Assembly (NCBI RefSeq): GCF_037977055.1
Contig: NZ_CP150274.1
Span: 2,356,001-2,420,000, forward strand
Length of the DNA stretch: 64,000 nucleotides
Direction: 5' to 3'
Source of the DNA: Paenibacillus sp. FSL K6-1096
Lineage (GTDB): Bacteria > Bacillota > Bacilli > Paenibacillales > Paenibacillaceae
This document shows, piece after piece, positions 49,538-61,100 of the stretch (positions within the stretch are counted from its first letter, which is position 1; each line of letters opens with the position of its first letter). A model generated the notes under the pieces. It was not told the origin of the DNA. It worked only from the letters and a program-made list of their open reading frames with translations, and did not search any database. Both the position numbers and the translations under genes were made by a program.

Positions 49538-50911
49538 ATGAAAAAGCTTCTAGGCATCGCCCTGGCAGGCTTATTAGCATCGGCGCTCTATTCGCCCGTA
49601 TCGTTCGCCGATAACCCGGTGGTCCAGACCATCTATACGGCGGACCCTGCTCCGCTGGTGTACAATGACACGGTCTACCTGTATACCGGACATGACGAGG
49701 ACAACTCCACCTACTACACGATGAATGAATGGAGGGTCTACTCCTCCAAGGACATGGTGAACTGGACGGATCACGGGTCGCCGCTGTCCTACAAGGCCTT
49801 CAGCTGGTCGAGCGGAGAGGCCTGGGCCAGCCAGGTGATCGAGCGCAACGGCAAATTCTACTTCTATGTGACCGCCAAAAGCACCTCGCTTGGCCGGCCC
49901 GCCATTGGCGTCGCCGTCTCCAACAGCCCGACGGGACCATTCGTTGACGCCATCGGCAAACCGCTGGTCTCCAGCAGCTGGGGCGACATTGACCCGACAG
50001 TCTATATAGACAGTGACGGCCAGGCTTATCTCTATTGGGGCAATCCCACACTGAAATATGTGAAGCTCAACCCCGATATGATCTCCTACAACCAGAGCAC
50101 CGGGATTGTCCAGGTGCCGATGACCACGGAGAGCTTCGGCGTACGTAACGGCAACGCTGACCGGCCAACCCTCTACGAGGAAGGCCCATGGTTCTATAAG
50201 CGCGGCAGCTTATACTACATGATCTATGCGGCAAGCGGCATTCCCGAGAATATCGCTTACTCTACCAGTTCATCGCCCACCGGACCGTGGAAGTACCGGG
50301 GAATCATTATGCCCACGCAAGGCGGCAGCTTCACGAATCATCCCGGCATTATTGATTTCAAGGGACGCTCTTATTTCTTTTATCACAATGGCGCACTGCC
50401 GGGAGGCGGGGGCTTCACCCGGTCGGTCGCCGTCGAACAATTCACCTACAACGCGGACGGCAGCTTCCCGGTCATCAATATGACCACCGCCGGTCCGCAA
50501 GCAATCACGACCCTCAATCCCTATGTCAGAACACAGGCCGAGACGAGCGCTTGGGCAGCAGGGGTCGAGACCGAGACCACCACAGACACAGATGGTGGAT
50601 TAAATGTAGGCTATATCGAGAACGGCGATTATCTTAAAATCAAAAACGTGAACTTCGGGGCTGGAGCGGCAGCCTTCGAGGCACGGGTAGCATCGGCAGG
50701 TAGCGGCGGAAATATTGAACTGCGGCTGGACAGCCCCACCGGAACCTTGATCGGTACCTGTGCGGTCCAGAATACCGGCGGCTGGCAGACCTGGGCGACC
50801 AAGACCTGCACGGTCAGCGGAGCAAGCGGCACGCACGACCTCTACCTGAAATTCACGGGCGGCAGCGGATATCTGTTCAATGTCAACTGGTGGAAATTCA
50901 GCGCCAGCTAA
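49538..50911 (+). CDS. Secreted GH43 arabinoxylan hydrolase with CBM6-like module
   Basis: Secreted glycoside hydrolase of 457 residues, XynD-like. The signal peptide ends near PVSFADNP. The five-bladed GH43 domain (about 30-320) has ADPAPLVYND with the catalytic base Asp, GDIDPTVYID with a second Asp, and LYEEGPWFYKRG with the acid Glu. A C-terminal CBM6-like module (about 335-457, AQAETSAWAAG-like opening, GDYLKIKNVNFG) binds xylan. The family acts as arabinoxylan arabinofuranohydrolase. AAGGAGG lies eight bases before the ATG at 49538. A perfect cre site indicates catabolite repression. Confidence 0.9.
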   Translation: MKKLLGIALAGLLASALYSPVSFADNPVVQTIYTADPAPLVYNDTVYLYTGHDEDNSTYYTMNEWRVYSSKDMVNWTDHGSPLSYKAFSWSSGEAWASQVIERNGKFYFYVTAKSTSLGRPAIGVAVSNSPTGPFVDAIGKPLVSSSWGDIDPTVYIDSDGQAYLYWGNPTLKYVKLNPDMISYNQSTGIVQVPMTTESFGVRNGNADRPTLYEEGPWFYKRGSLYYMIYAASGIPENIAYSTSSSPTGPWKYRGIIMPTQGGSFTNHPGIIDFKGRSYFFYHNGALPGGGGFTRSVAVEQFTYNADGSFPVINMTTAGPQAITTLNPYVRTQAETSAWAAGVETETTTDTDGGLNVGYIENGDYLKIKNVNFGAGAAAFEARVASAGSGGNIELRLDSPTGTLIGTCAVQNTGGWQTWATKTCTVSGASGTHDLYLKFTGGSGYLFNVNWWKFSAS

Positions 50912-50947
50912 GGGCTAGCTCTAGTTAACTCTCCCCATAGCAGCACA

Positions 50948-50987
50948 AAGGGGCCCCAGCCATTCACATGACCGGGACCCCTTATTT
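50948..50987. terminator. Bidirectional terminator between GH43 gene and dnaI
   Basis: AAGGGG (50948-50953) pairs with CCCCTT (50978-50983) with a partly paired interior, and is followed by ATTTAT on the plus strand. Confidence 0.75.
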
Positions 50988-50994
50988 ATATTCA

Positions 50995-51954
50995 TTACCC
51001 TCTGGCCTTCCCGCGCTGGTTCTCCCCATGCAGAGGAATAACCTCCACGAACGGGGCAATCCGGTCCATCAGCCGCTGGCCCTTGTAGACCTCTTCGCCG
51101 TCCTTGCTGGTGATGCTGAGATGCTTCTCCAGCCCGTCCAGCGGATAATTCGAGGTGTAGAAGGTCGGCTTGCGGTTCATCCGGTAGTTCAGAATCGCTC
51201 CCAGCACATGGTCACGGGCCCAGGGATTCAGGTTCTCCGCACCAATGTCGTCAAAGATCAGCAAATCGCAGTTCTTCAGCGTATCGACCATCTCTTTGAG
51301 CTTTTGGTTATCCATCATGATCAGCTTCAATTCCTCGATGAAGTCCGGCATATACACAATCACACCGCTGTATCCCGAGATCGCCAGCTCATGGAGCAGG
51401 TAGCACATCAGGAAGGTTTTGCCTGTCCCGAAGCTGCCCTGCAGATAGATCCCCTGCGAAGTAAGCCCTTCTGCCCGTACTGCCGCAATATAGTCAAAAA
51501 TCTTATTCACGGCCGAGGCCCGCCGGGGGTCCTTGCCCATAATATCCATCTCATCATACCCGCCGTTCAGCACCCGCTCATCCACATAGAAGCTGCGAAT
51601 CCGTTTGCGGATATTGTCCTGGGTATCCTGGGCAATCTTCAGCTCGCATGGCGTCTTGCGCTCATACAGATCCGGCACACCGTTCACCGTCTCCACCGTA
51701 AGCTTGCTGTAATGCCCCTGGAAGTCATTCGGGCAATTCGCCAGGCCGGGACAGCTCCTGCAATGCTTGTCCTCCTCGACATACTGGTACAGGCGGCTTA
51801 AATGCAGCCGCAGCCGGGACTCATCCAGCTCGGGATGCTCCGCCTGAAGCTGCTTGACCAGCGGATCGTTCAGCAGCTTCTGCTCCAGATCGCGGGAACG
51901 CTGGCGCAGAGCGGGATTATTCATGGAACGCAGCACATCGCCCGTTGACTCCAT
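50995..51954 (-). CDS. dnaI: Primosomal protein DnaI (helicase loader)
   Basis: AAA+ ATPase of 319 residues that loads the replicative helicase DnaC at the origin and at restarted forks. The N-terminal domain has a zinc-binding Cys cluster (HCRSCPGLANC) that contacts the helicase. Walker A is GSFGTGKT, Walker B is LLIFDDIGAE, and TSNYP with an Arg finger region follow. The ATG at 51954 is chosen over a GTG one codon earlier. It lies 18 bases downstream of dnaB in the usual Bacillus order. Confidence 0.95.
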   Translation of the reverse strand: MESTGDVLRSMNNPALRQRSRDLEQKLLNDPLVKQLQAEHPELDESRLRLHLSRLYQYVEEDKHCRSCPGLANCPNDFQGHYSKLTVETVNGVPDLYERKTPCELKIAQDTQDNIRKRIRSFYVDERVLNGGYDEMDIMGKDPRRASAVNKIFDYIAAVRAEGLTSQGIYLQGSFGTGKTFLMCYLLHELAISGYSGVIVYMPDFIEELKLIMMDNQKLKEMVDTLKNCDLLIFDDIGAENLNPWARDHVLGAILNYRMNRKPTFYTSNYPLDGLEKHLSITSKDGEEVYKGQRLMDRIAPFVEVIPLHGENQRGKARG

Positions 51955-51972
51955 CACTGCACCTCACTTTCT

Positions 51973-53520
51973 TCAGGGCGTCCGCAGAGCACCCTTCTTC
52001 TTACTGGCCTTAATCTCGGCCGCTTTCTTCATCATCGCCGCGAACTCCTCCTCCGATACCGTTCCGGCGCTGCCGTCATCGAGAACAATCGGGATCTCCG
52101 GCTTGCCGGAGCGCCCGCCGTTCTTGCTATACGAACGCTGGCGGTTCCCTGCTGATCCTGTACCGGAGGATGCCGGAGCCGCTCCCTTGCCCTTCACCTT
52201 GGACTGGTCACGGATGTAACGCACAGCCTTCTCGTAAGTGTTCACCTGCTTGACCAGCATATTGGAGGCGATCGCCTCCACGAAGTTGCGGTTCATCCGC
52301 TGCTCGCCGCCGGAAGCCACCATCGTCATCAGATAATGGATCAGCACATTGATCACTTCACCGTTCAGCTTGTAATTCAAATCGATCTTCTCGAAGATAT
52401 CCATCAGCTGGCCCGGAACCGCCCCGGGGAAGAACGTCTGCAGCAGCCGGGTATAAGGCTCATTGCGCAGCATCATATTATATTGGTGAATGTCGCATTT
52501 GGACAGGAATTGCGGCGGCACCTCGACATAATATTCCATTTCGACCGCCTGCTCCACCGGTGCGGCAGAGAGATCATTGCCTTCAGCGGCAGCGCGCAGC
52601 GAGACCACCTTGGCCGCGGCGATCTCCCGCTTCTCCTGGCGCTTCAGATCCTGGCGGTAATGCTGGCTCGCCTTATACTGGAGCGTATCCAGAATAACCT
52701 CCCCGTCCGCGGTGAAGACATCGTCCTCATCCAGCAGGCGGCAGACATCCTGGGGCCCCAGCTCGTACTTGCGGGCCACATAATTGATGACGCCCATCTG
52801 GTTATGGTCATAACGCAGCTTCTCCACATGGGCCCGGTTCACCGATTCACGCGGGAAGCGCAGAATAATATCGCTGTAATCGATCCCCGGCTCAGCGGCC
52901 GGAACTATGCCCGGCTGGCGCACCGAGGCCACCTCGGCCAGCGCCTGCTCCAGCTCATAGTCGATCACATGGGTATTGAGCTCAAAAATATCATAAAAGG
53001 GCAATGAGATATTCTCTTTGCCGACGGAACGGCTGCTCCATTCCTCCGGTTCCCGGCTCCAGAACTGCTCGCGCAGCGACAATACGGCGAACTTGCCGAT
53101 CTTATCGCGGAGCAGCAGGGTCAAATGCTGGGTGGCAAAAAAATCAGCCGGCGACAGCGGCGGCATCAGCTCATACTCATACATATAATCATCGTTCTCC
53201 GGGGCATAGATCCGGCTGGTCTGGAGCAGACCGACCGCTTCCAGCCTGGAGGCCTGGTCAACTAAATATTTGCGCCCCTTCTCGTTAGGCTCCACGCCCA
53301 GGGTCATGAAGAGCCGGCGCTGCTGCTCCACACCGGAGTAACCGATGGATTCCGCCGGGATATGCCCGGACAGCAGCCGGTACAGACTGATGGCGAACGC
53401 GCCCACCATCGGCTGATAGACCGAGCTTAGCATACGTTCATCCACATGGCTTAGACCGAATTCGCGGGATACGCAGTACCGATGATGTTCAGTGAAATGA
53501 TGCAGGTTGCTCATACGCAT
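51973..53520 (-). CDS. dnaB: Replication initiation/membrane attachment protein DnaB
   Basis: Bacillus-type DnaB, a DnaD-related primosome protein of 515 residues, not the E. coli helicase of the same name. The N-terminal winged-helix region is at about 1-130; a DnaD-like C-terminal domain at about 350-440 includes YTRLLQTFFPGAVPGQLMDI and NEVINVLIHYL-like sequence; a low-complexity basic linker follows. It helps DnaD and DnaI load the helicase at oriC. GGAGG lies nine bases before the ATG. First gene of dnaB-dnaI. Confidence 0.94.
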   Translation of the reverse strand: MRMSNLHHFTEHHRYCVSREFGLSHVDERMLSSVYQPMVGAFAISLYRLLSGHIPAESIGYSGVEQQRRLFMTLGVEPNEKGRKYLVDQASRLEAVGLLQTSRIYAPENDDYMYEYELMPPLSPADFFATQHLTLLLRDKIGKFAVLSLREQFWSREPEEWSSRSVGKENISLPFYDIFELNTHVIDYELEQALAEVASVRQPGIVPAAEPGIDYSDIILRFPRESVNRAHVEKLRYDHNQMGVINYVARKYELGPQDVCRLLDEDDVFTADGEVILDTLQYKASQHYRQDLKRQEKREIAAAKVVSLRAAAEGNDLSAAPVEQAVEMEYYVEVPPQFLSKCDIHQYNMMLRNEPYTRLLQTFFPGAVPGQLMDIFEKIDLNYKLNGEVINVLIHYLMTMVASGGEQRMNRNFVEAIASNMLVKQVNTYEKAVRYIRDQSKVKGKGAAPASSGTGSAGNRQRSYSKNGGRSGKPEIPIVLDDGSAGTVSEEEFAAMMKKAAEIKASKKKGALRTP

Positions 53521-53624
53521 CTGCGGATACCTCCCCCTTTGCTATACGATATACGAATTCATATAGATTTCTATTCTATCACAAAACACCCGGCCGGAAA
53601 TGTAAAAAAAAGTCCAAAAATGAA

Positions 53625-53658
53625 GAAAAACGGCCCCGCCCCAAATGCTGCAGGCCGT
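53625..53658 (-). terminator. Probable terminator of the YuiB-like gene
   Basis: Minus strand ACGGCC pairs with GGCCGT across a GC-rich interior and is followed by five T residues. Confidence 0.6.
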
Positions 53659-53691
53659 CAGCCGTTTCTTGCCCTGCTGTCCGCAGGACTC

Positions 53692-53988
53692 TCAGAACAT
53701 CTTATATCCGCCAAGCCGCAGCTTCTGAATGGTCCAGCCGCTCAGCACCGCTCCGGCCAGACCTGCCACGCCGGTCAGATAATCAACGATGTGGAAGGTC
53801 GAGAGATGCTCCCACAGGGACATTGCGCTGCGGTCCCAGATGGAGTAGACCACTACGGGCAGAATGACAAGCACGAACAGGTAGGCGGGAAACCAGGTAG
53901 TCTTCATTAGCATATTCAGGATGAAGCCAATGCCGAACATCATGACAAAGAATAATACGGCCAGCACAAATACCGGAATGAATCCCAT
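53692..53988 (-). CDS. YuiB-like membrane protein
   Basis: A 98-residue protein with three hydrophobic segments (IPVFVLAVLFFVMMFGIGFI, YLFVLVILPVVVYSI, VAGLAGAVLSGW) and the end RLGGYKMF. It resembles the uncharacterised YuiB family, which in Bacillus lies beside the yumB/yumC genes; here those are about 8 kb away. The ATG at 53988 follows GAGGGGA; the longer frame adds a charged leader. No function known. Confidence 0.7.
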   Translation of the reverse strand: MGFIPVFVLAVLFFVMMFGIGFILNMLMKTTWFPAYLFVLVILPVVVYSIWDRSAMSLWEHLSTFHIVDYLTGVAGLAGAVLSGWTIQKLRLGGYKMF

Positions 53989-54256
53989 CGTACCGTTATC
54001 CCCTCTCTCTATAAAGAACCGCACACCAAGCCTTATTTAATAGTAAGTTTACTAGAAAAAATGTAGCGAAGCAATGAACATTATCGTGCAGCAGGCGGGA
54101 AATAGCGTGATCAGCAGCATCTGCGTTTGCTCTCTGCCGCCCGCTGCGCTACAATGCAAATAGCACCCGACCTATGTTGATACATATTTAAGGTATGCGG
54201 ACAGATAAGATTTTACGCGAAGGTATACCACCTATAATCTATAAGGAGTGAACAAC

Positions 54257-55015
54257 TTGAACGAAGCCGCTTTGACCCTGGAGGGCTGGTACGCCCTGCA
54301 TGACTTCCGCTCGCTGGACTGGACAGCCTGGACCGAGGCCGATGACGAGGAACGCGCCGTTGCCCTGGAAGAGCTTCATGCGTTCATGCAGGAGTGGGGA
54401 CCTGTGGAGGAAGCGAAGGAAGGCAGCACGGCTGTCTATTCCATCGTCGGCCAGAAGGCTGATTTCGTAATGATGTTTCTGCGGGAGAGCCTGGAGGCGC
54501 TGAATGCGCTGGAGACTGCTTTTAATAAGATTGCCTTTGCCCAATATACCAAGAAAGCCTATTCCTATGTCAGTATTGTGGAGCTCAGCAACTATGCTGC
54601 CGGAGGCAGCGGCGGAGACGGCAGCGATCCGATGCTGAACCCGCATGTGGCTGCCCGGCTGAAGCCCGTGCTGCCGCAGTCGAAGCACATCTGCTTCTAC
54701 CCGATGAACAAGAAGCGCGAGCTTGCCGACAACTGGTACATGCTCGACATGGAGAAGCGCCGCGAGCTGATGTACTCCCATGGCCTGATCGGCCGCAGCT
54801 ACACCGGCAAGGTGAAGCAGATCATCACCGGCTCCGTCGGCTTCGATGACTGGGAATGGGGCGTGACCCTGTTCGCCGAGGATGCGCTGCAGTTCAAGAA
54901 GCTCGTCTATGAGATGCGCTTCGATGAAGTCAGCGCCCGCTACGGCGAGTTCGGCCCCTTCTACGTCGGCAACCTGCTGACCGAGGAATCGTTCGAGGAG
55001 ATGCTGAAGCTGTAA
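54257..55015 (+). CDS. hemQ: Coproheme decarboxylase HemQ
   Basis: Last enzyme of the coproporphyrin-dependent heme pathway of Firmicutes, converting coproheme to heme b using hydrogen peroxide; 252 residues of the chlorite-dismutase fold. Start TTG at 54257 ([20 protein letters not shown]) because AAGGAG lies eight bases upstream; a GTG at 54248 overlaps that site. The catalytic Tyr probably lies in the [13 protein letters not shown] region, and the proximal heme His is in [12 protein letters not shown] 12-residue Gly/Ser-rich stretch follows ELSNYAAG. Transcribed alone rightward. Confidence 0.94.
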   Translation: MNEAALTLEGWYALHDFRSLDWTAWTEADDEERAVALEELHAFMQEWGPVEEAKEGSTAVYSIVGQKADFVMMFLRESLEALNALETAFNKIAFAQYTKKAYSYVSIVELSNYAAGGSGGDGSDPMLNPHVAARLKPVLPQSKHICFYPMNKKRELADNWYMLDMEKRRELMYSHGLIGRSYTGKVKQIITGSVGFDDWEWGVTLFAEDALQFKKLVYEMRFDEVSARYGEFGPFYVGNLLTEESFEEMLKL

Positions 55016-55054
55016 CAGCTTGCTTGTACCGGCGGGAAAAGTTCTTCCCGTAAT

Positions 55055-55090
55055 CAAAGAGACCGCAGCATCAGCGCTGCAGTCTCTTTG
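55055..55090. terminator. Bidirectional terminator between hemQ and the SLH protein gene
   Basis: CAAAGAGACCGCAGC (55055-55069) pairs with GCTGCAGTCTCTTTG (55076-55090), with A and T runs at the outer ends. The genes converge here. Confidence 0.88.
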
Positions 55091-55105
55091 TGCTCCATTC
55101 TTATT

Positions 55106-58100
55106 CTATTTCAGAAGTCCAAGCAGGTTCAGAATCATCTGCGCACTCTCCGCGCGCGTACCGCTCTGCTCCGGTGCAAAGCGTCCGGACGTCTGGCCCT
55201 GCAGCAGCTTAAGCTGCACCGCCTGCCCGATGGCTGTCTTCGCCCACTCAGGGGCATGTTGCGTATCGGGGAAGTCCGCCGCCGCGGCTCCGGCCTGCGT
55301 TCCTGCTGCATAGGCATAAGCACGTACCAGCATGGACGCCATCTCCTGGCGGGTAACCGCCTTATCCGGGCCGAAGCTGCTTTCCGTCAGCCCGTTCACA
55401 ATACCGGCCTGCTTCGCAGCATACACTGCCTCTGCGTACCACTTGCCCGGCTGAACATCGGCGAAGTCCGTACCGGCTGCTCCGGTGATGCCGAGGGAGC
55501 GGACAAGCATGGCGGCGAATTCTGCCCGGGTCACCGCCCGCTTCGGCTCGAAGCGGTCCAGGGAGACTCCCTGCACTAGCTGTCTGGCCGCAAGCTGCTT
55601 CACAGCCCCGCCCGCCCAGTGGCTAGAAGGCAAGTCGCTGAAGCTTTTGTCATACCGGAGTATAGCGTAAGCGCTGAAGTGGTTGACTTCTGCACTGAAT
55701 CTGCCATCTGGCATCGCTCCCCCAACATATTCGAGGTTACCGTCTTCACCGATGTAGTAGATTCCGGTCAACGCTTCAGCATCCTGCGGAATACCGCTGT
55801 AGACAAGTGTGACCGGCTGCCTGAATTGCGTCAGGCTGAACACCTCCCCTTGTCTGGTTGTCAGCTTCAGGTTCCAGTCTCTGATCCCGCTGACTGCTGC
55901 AAGCTGCACTTCGTATTTCTGTGCCGCTTTTGTAAGCAACGCCGAGGCTTGCCCGCCGCTTACCGTCTCTGCGGACAGGGAGATCAGACTATCCCGGACT
56001 GCCGCTTCAGGCACCCGGCTGGCCAGCTCGGCCAGCAGACCCGCTGGCAGCAGGACGGACAGTCCATCGGACTGAATCCGCACGGGAGCACCGGCGAGCA
56101 AATCAGCAGCATTCCCCGGAAATACCACCTCCTTCCAAGCCTGGCCTGCTTCAATGACCACCTCACCCTGTGCATTCTGTCCGCCCGATAACTGGCTGGC
56201 AGTAACGGTTACAGTACCCGCTTCCGGTGCAGCCGATGCCGCCGGCGTCTTCGAAGGCACTGGTGTTGGTAGGGTGCCAGGACCCGGCATCGTGGTCTGG
56301 TCCGGTGTCGGAACTGGTGTAGGAACCGGTGACGGCTCCGGTCGCGGCTCCTCCTCCGCTCCATTCACCGTCAGCTTATGCTCAGCTGTCCAGCCGGAAT
56401 ATACGGCCCGGAGAATCGCTTCCCCGCGTCCCACCGCATGGATCTCTCCATTCTCATTGACCTCGGCGACTCTGCTGTCGGAGGTGCTGAATGTGACCCC
56501 TTCGTTCAGCTTCACGACACTGCCGTTGCTGTACACCGCCTGGACGACAGCCGTTCCCTTCTCCCCTTGCTCCAGAGTATCCGGTGCGTCGAGCTGGATG
56601 GCGGTGATCTGAGGCACCTCCGCATTCAATACGGTCAGATTGTACGAGGAGAATAAATTTCCATAGGTTACCGAAATAACGCTTGTCCCTTCGGCATGGG
56701 CCTCTACCTGCCCCTTGGAATCCACCGTTGCCACCTCATGGTTGCTGCTGGCATATTCCAGTCCTTCCGTTAAAATCACCTGCGCACCCGAAGCATATAC
56801 AGCTCTGGTCACCGTCTGATCGCTGGCCCCGGCCTGCAATTGAGGCTGGCCCTGAAGTGTAATGGAGGTAATAACATCCTCCTCTTCTGCTTTGCCGATC
56901 ACCAGCCGGTCAATCTCCTTCCCGTCAACAGTTCTGGCTGTAACGGTAATCCCATCGTTTCCGATGACAACGCCAGTATAAATCTGCTCGTCCTCATCAA
57001 ATATTTTTTCCTGCCAGGAACGCTCAGTCAGGGCGTAGAACTTCGGTCCCGAGCTGCCGCCGATCACATAGCGTGTTCCACCTCCGTCAGCAGCCTGCTG
57101 GCCTCCGTTCATCGCATAAGAGCGCATATAGATATGGTCATGTCCATTCATCACCAGATCCACGTTATGCTTGTCAAACACCGGAACCCAGAGCTTCTGC
57201 GCCCGCTCATTGGCATAGATGCTGCCGTAAGGCCCCTGATGGAAGAACAGCACCTTCCATTTCTTGTCCGTGGCTGACAGGTCAGCATCCAGCCACTCCG
57301 CCTGCTCCAGATAACCCGTCTCTCCCTGCTCTGAATCCAGCACCACGAAATGGGTATCCTTGATGTCGAAGGAGAAGCTGGTTCCGCGGGCCCCGGCTGC
57401 TCCGTTCTGCGGATTATTGAACTGGGCCAGATAGTCCTTCGCTCCGCCCGTCCCCATCACTTCATGGTTGCCGATGATTGGAACCTGTGTAGTGTTCATC
57501 AGTTGCTCCTGCGCCGCCTCAAACCACCAGTTCCACTGCTCCTGCTCGAAGCCTTTGTCAACCATATCTCCGGCATGTACGAGCATCTCCGCATCCGGCA
57601 TGAAAGCGAAGGCCTGCTGCACCGTATTCTTCCACAACTCAAAGCCCTGCCGGGAATCCGCCTGGGAATCCCCGATGAACAGCAGCTTGGTCGCCTCCCG
57701 GTCACCGCCGCTGGTTACGAAAGTCCCCTGTCCGCTTACATTCCCCGCTCCGTCACCGACACGGTACACATAAGCGGTTCCCGGCACAAGTCCTGCCGCC
57801 TCCGCTTTGTGGACACGCATCGTTCCATCGTTATTCGTGTTGTAGATTTCACTTGTCCCTGTAAACCGCTGCACCTCAGCGCTGCCGAAGCCATCGAGGC
57901 CGGCGAAGTCCGCCTGCTTCACCACCTCCACAACAGACTCCGCAGTCAGCGGCTCTGTCTGCCAGGTGAACCGGCGGCTGGTATCGGCAGCTTCCCCCAT
58001 CGTCACATTGACATTACGCGGCACTGCCGTGCCGGTGTACGGCGCGACCTTGAAGGTCATGACCGGACTGTAGGCATCGCCCTTCACCGCCTGCAGCGTG

Positions 58101-61100
58101 AAGCTTCCTTCCGCTGCCGTAGCGGACATCGTGGACAGCACACCGTCTGCATCTGACATCTCCGGCACCTCCACGCCGCCGATCAGCAGCTTCGCTCCCG
58201 CGAGCGCTGCCCCGCTCTTCATCTCCGTGACGGAGAAGGAGGCTTCCAGCCCTTTGGCTATGCGGGAATGATCCCAGGTCAGCTTCAGCTGCGGCTCCAC
58301 CGTACTCTCCAGCGGTGCACCAATGAAGCTGATGGCCTGGCCGCTGCCTTCAGTCGAGATCACACTTCCTGCTGTGTTCTCAATCACCAGAGGCTTGGCG
58401 ATCCCCCCTTCAAGCTGCTCCAGAGTATACGGTCCAAGATAATCATTGCGGACGGTGTAGGAGATCCGGGCAATCAGATCATCGTCTGCAAGATTTGCTT
58501 CATTGATATTTGTCAGCACAAGCTGCACCATTCCCTTGTCCTGGTCAATTGAGGATTCCAGCTGTCCCTCTGTAAGCTTCCCGCCTGCTGTCACCTTCAG
58601 ATCACGGACGGCTGCCGGGTCAAAGGCAAAGGCGACTGTGCCCTCCTTCAGCTTGGCCGCTTTCTCTGCCGACAAGTCCACAGTGTACGTGTTCCCTGCG
58701 TAGACTACCTCCGGCGTAACATATTTGTAGAACGGAGACCCCAGGTTAACGGTAAAATACCATTCCTTAATCGTCTGGTTGCCGCTCAGGTCGCGGATCG
58801 CCAGCTTCACCTTATGGCGGCCTTCAGCCAATGCCACCTTCGGTTTGTACGTAATTTGTCCCTTCGGAGGATAGAAGCCATGCTCCACAAGCTGGTCATC
58901 CACATACAGCCTCACCTTATCCGCATCAATCAGCGTCGTTCCCGGATGGGTTACCGGATCGTAACCGGCATCCTCGCCGGTTGCCGATAGGGTAGGCGTG
59001 GCTGTCTTGACCATCTCACCCGCAGCGGGATACTCCTTGCTGATCACCGGCGGCGTATGATCCTCCTCCAGCGGACCATAAAGCGCGCGGATATCATCTA
59101 CATAGATCGCTCCGCCGGTCTTGTTCAGATTGCTCGTCTCCATATACCGGACAGGCATATCCAGACTGAGCGGAGTCGCTTTGCCCTTCGGCACATCCAC
59201 CTCTACATACTTCCAGCCCGTCCAGTTCACCCCGACTCCCTGCTCCGTGTAATTTAAGGGAACCGCCGCATTATTACCATCGCGCATCTGTCCGCGCAGC
59301 CAATGCTTCTGGCCGTCTCCGTAGATCCACATGCTGAGCTTCTCCGGGTATCCCGGAATCTGGATGCGGGTCGCTGCGGAAGAGGCCGCTACATATGCGC
59401 CCGAAGTTCCCGTTTTGCCGATAAAATCATACTCCAGCTTCAGCGCACGCGCTCCGCTTCGGATATAATCCTGATCCGTAATCTCCTTCAGCGATACGCT
59501 GTTGGCCGCTGCGCTGGATGCTATATAGTTGCCGATGCCCGATTCGAAATCCTCCAGCATTACCGGCGGCAATCCCACATTGACCTCAAAAGAGGTCTCT
59601 ACGCTGCCATATTTCACGTAAATTTTACCGTGCTTGCCATTCTCATTGCTGGCCTGAAACCAGCCATTCTCATCCACCGTACCAATCTCACCCAGGGCAC
59701 GCCACTCGAAGCTGTGGTTATCCGCTTGAATCACCTGGCCGTTGCGCAACGCCTTCACTGTCAATTCGGCCTTCTGGCCGGAGGTATAGGTCTTGATGGT
59801 ATCCGGGAATCTCAGCTCCGTCAGAGTATCAACGACCTCGATTTCCCCTTCACCCTGCGCACTTCCCGCTATAGCGGTCACTTTACCTATTCCTGCGGTG
59901 GACCCTGCTGTAAACCGCCCTTGCTCGTTCACCGTACCGAGGGCCGGATCAACCTGCCAGCGCAGCGCCCCCGGATATGCAGCCGGATGGCCGTTACTGT
60001 CCACCCCTGCCGCGGTAAAAGCAAAGCTGGAGCCCGCCAAAATCCGCTCTGCATTCGGCATGACGATCAGCTTGGCAGGCTCGTCAAGCTCTGGAGCCGT
60101 ATTCACCAGCAGCAGTCCGTTGCCGGTCTGGCGCTCGAAGCCGTCTGAGCCGCGGTTCATCATCTTTACTCCAGACGTTCCCGGCATTCTGGCTACGAAC
60201 GTGGATGAACCACCGCCGTCCAGGTTCATCGCATCGACGACGCCAAGATCCTTGAGCATCCGGGCCAGTTCTTCCGTCTCAACCCCCTCGCTGATTCCGG
60301 GAGAACGGCCGTCTATCTCAAACAGTACAACGCTACCGTCCGCCTTGGTCCCGATGGCCGTACGGGGATGCACTCCTGCCGGACCGACATTGGCCTGTAC
60401 AACTCCGTTTTTAATCAGCGGCCCCTGACCGCCAATCGCCAGGCTGACATCCTTCCATTCCCCCTGCAGAGCAATGTCAGCCGTAAGCTCATCTCCTGGA
60501 GCCAGCCCCTTCAGCACCTGGCGGGCCGCACCGGTTGCCGACAGGACAACCTTGCCTGCAACAAGCGGAGCATCGCCTTGGCTGCTGCGGACCTCAGCAA
60601 CCTTCAGCTTAAGGGTCTGTCCGCTTTTCACCTCCCCGCTGACGATATCCAGCACTATCTCATCGCCGTCAGGTGTTGTTTTGGTAGAGGTATTATAATC
60701 CTTCGTATATAGTACTAGCTGATCCGCAGTGCGGTAGCGGTTAATGCTGTTCAACGGAGCAGTTGTTCCGTTAACGGTCACGAACATGGACAGCTTCGGA
60801 TTGCCGTAGACCGGAGTACCGTCTGCCTTCAAGCCGAAGGCATAGGAGCTTCCGCTGTTCAGAATAACGCCTTCATCCATGAACAGGCCGTTCGGAATCC
60901 CGGTCGCATACCCGGAGATATCGTAGAAATCACCATTGATCCCGGCAATCACCCTGTTCCCCGGAGCATCGGCATAAGCCGCCATATCGGTCACCCCCTG
61001 CATCCCGTAGACCTTGCCGTTCTTCGTGCCTGCCCGCAGCTTAAGGCCGGGTTGCTGCGGATTGAACTCCACGCTATGCATCTGCTGCTGGCCCCGCGCA

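Noticed and set aside
54233..54238. TATAAT as hemQ promoter -10
   Set aside because: Transcription would start at about 54245, inside the ribosome site, and there is no matching -35.
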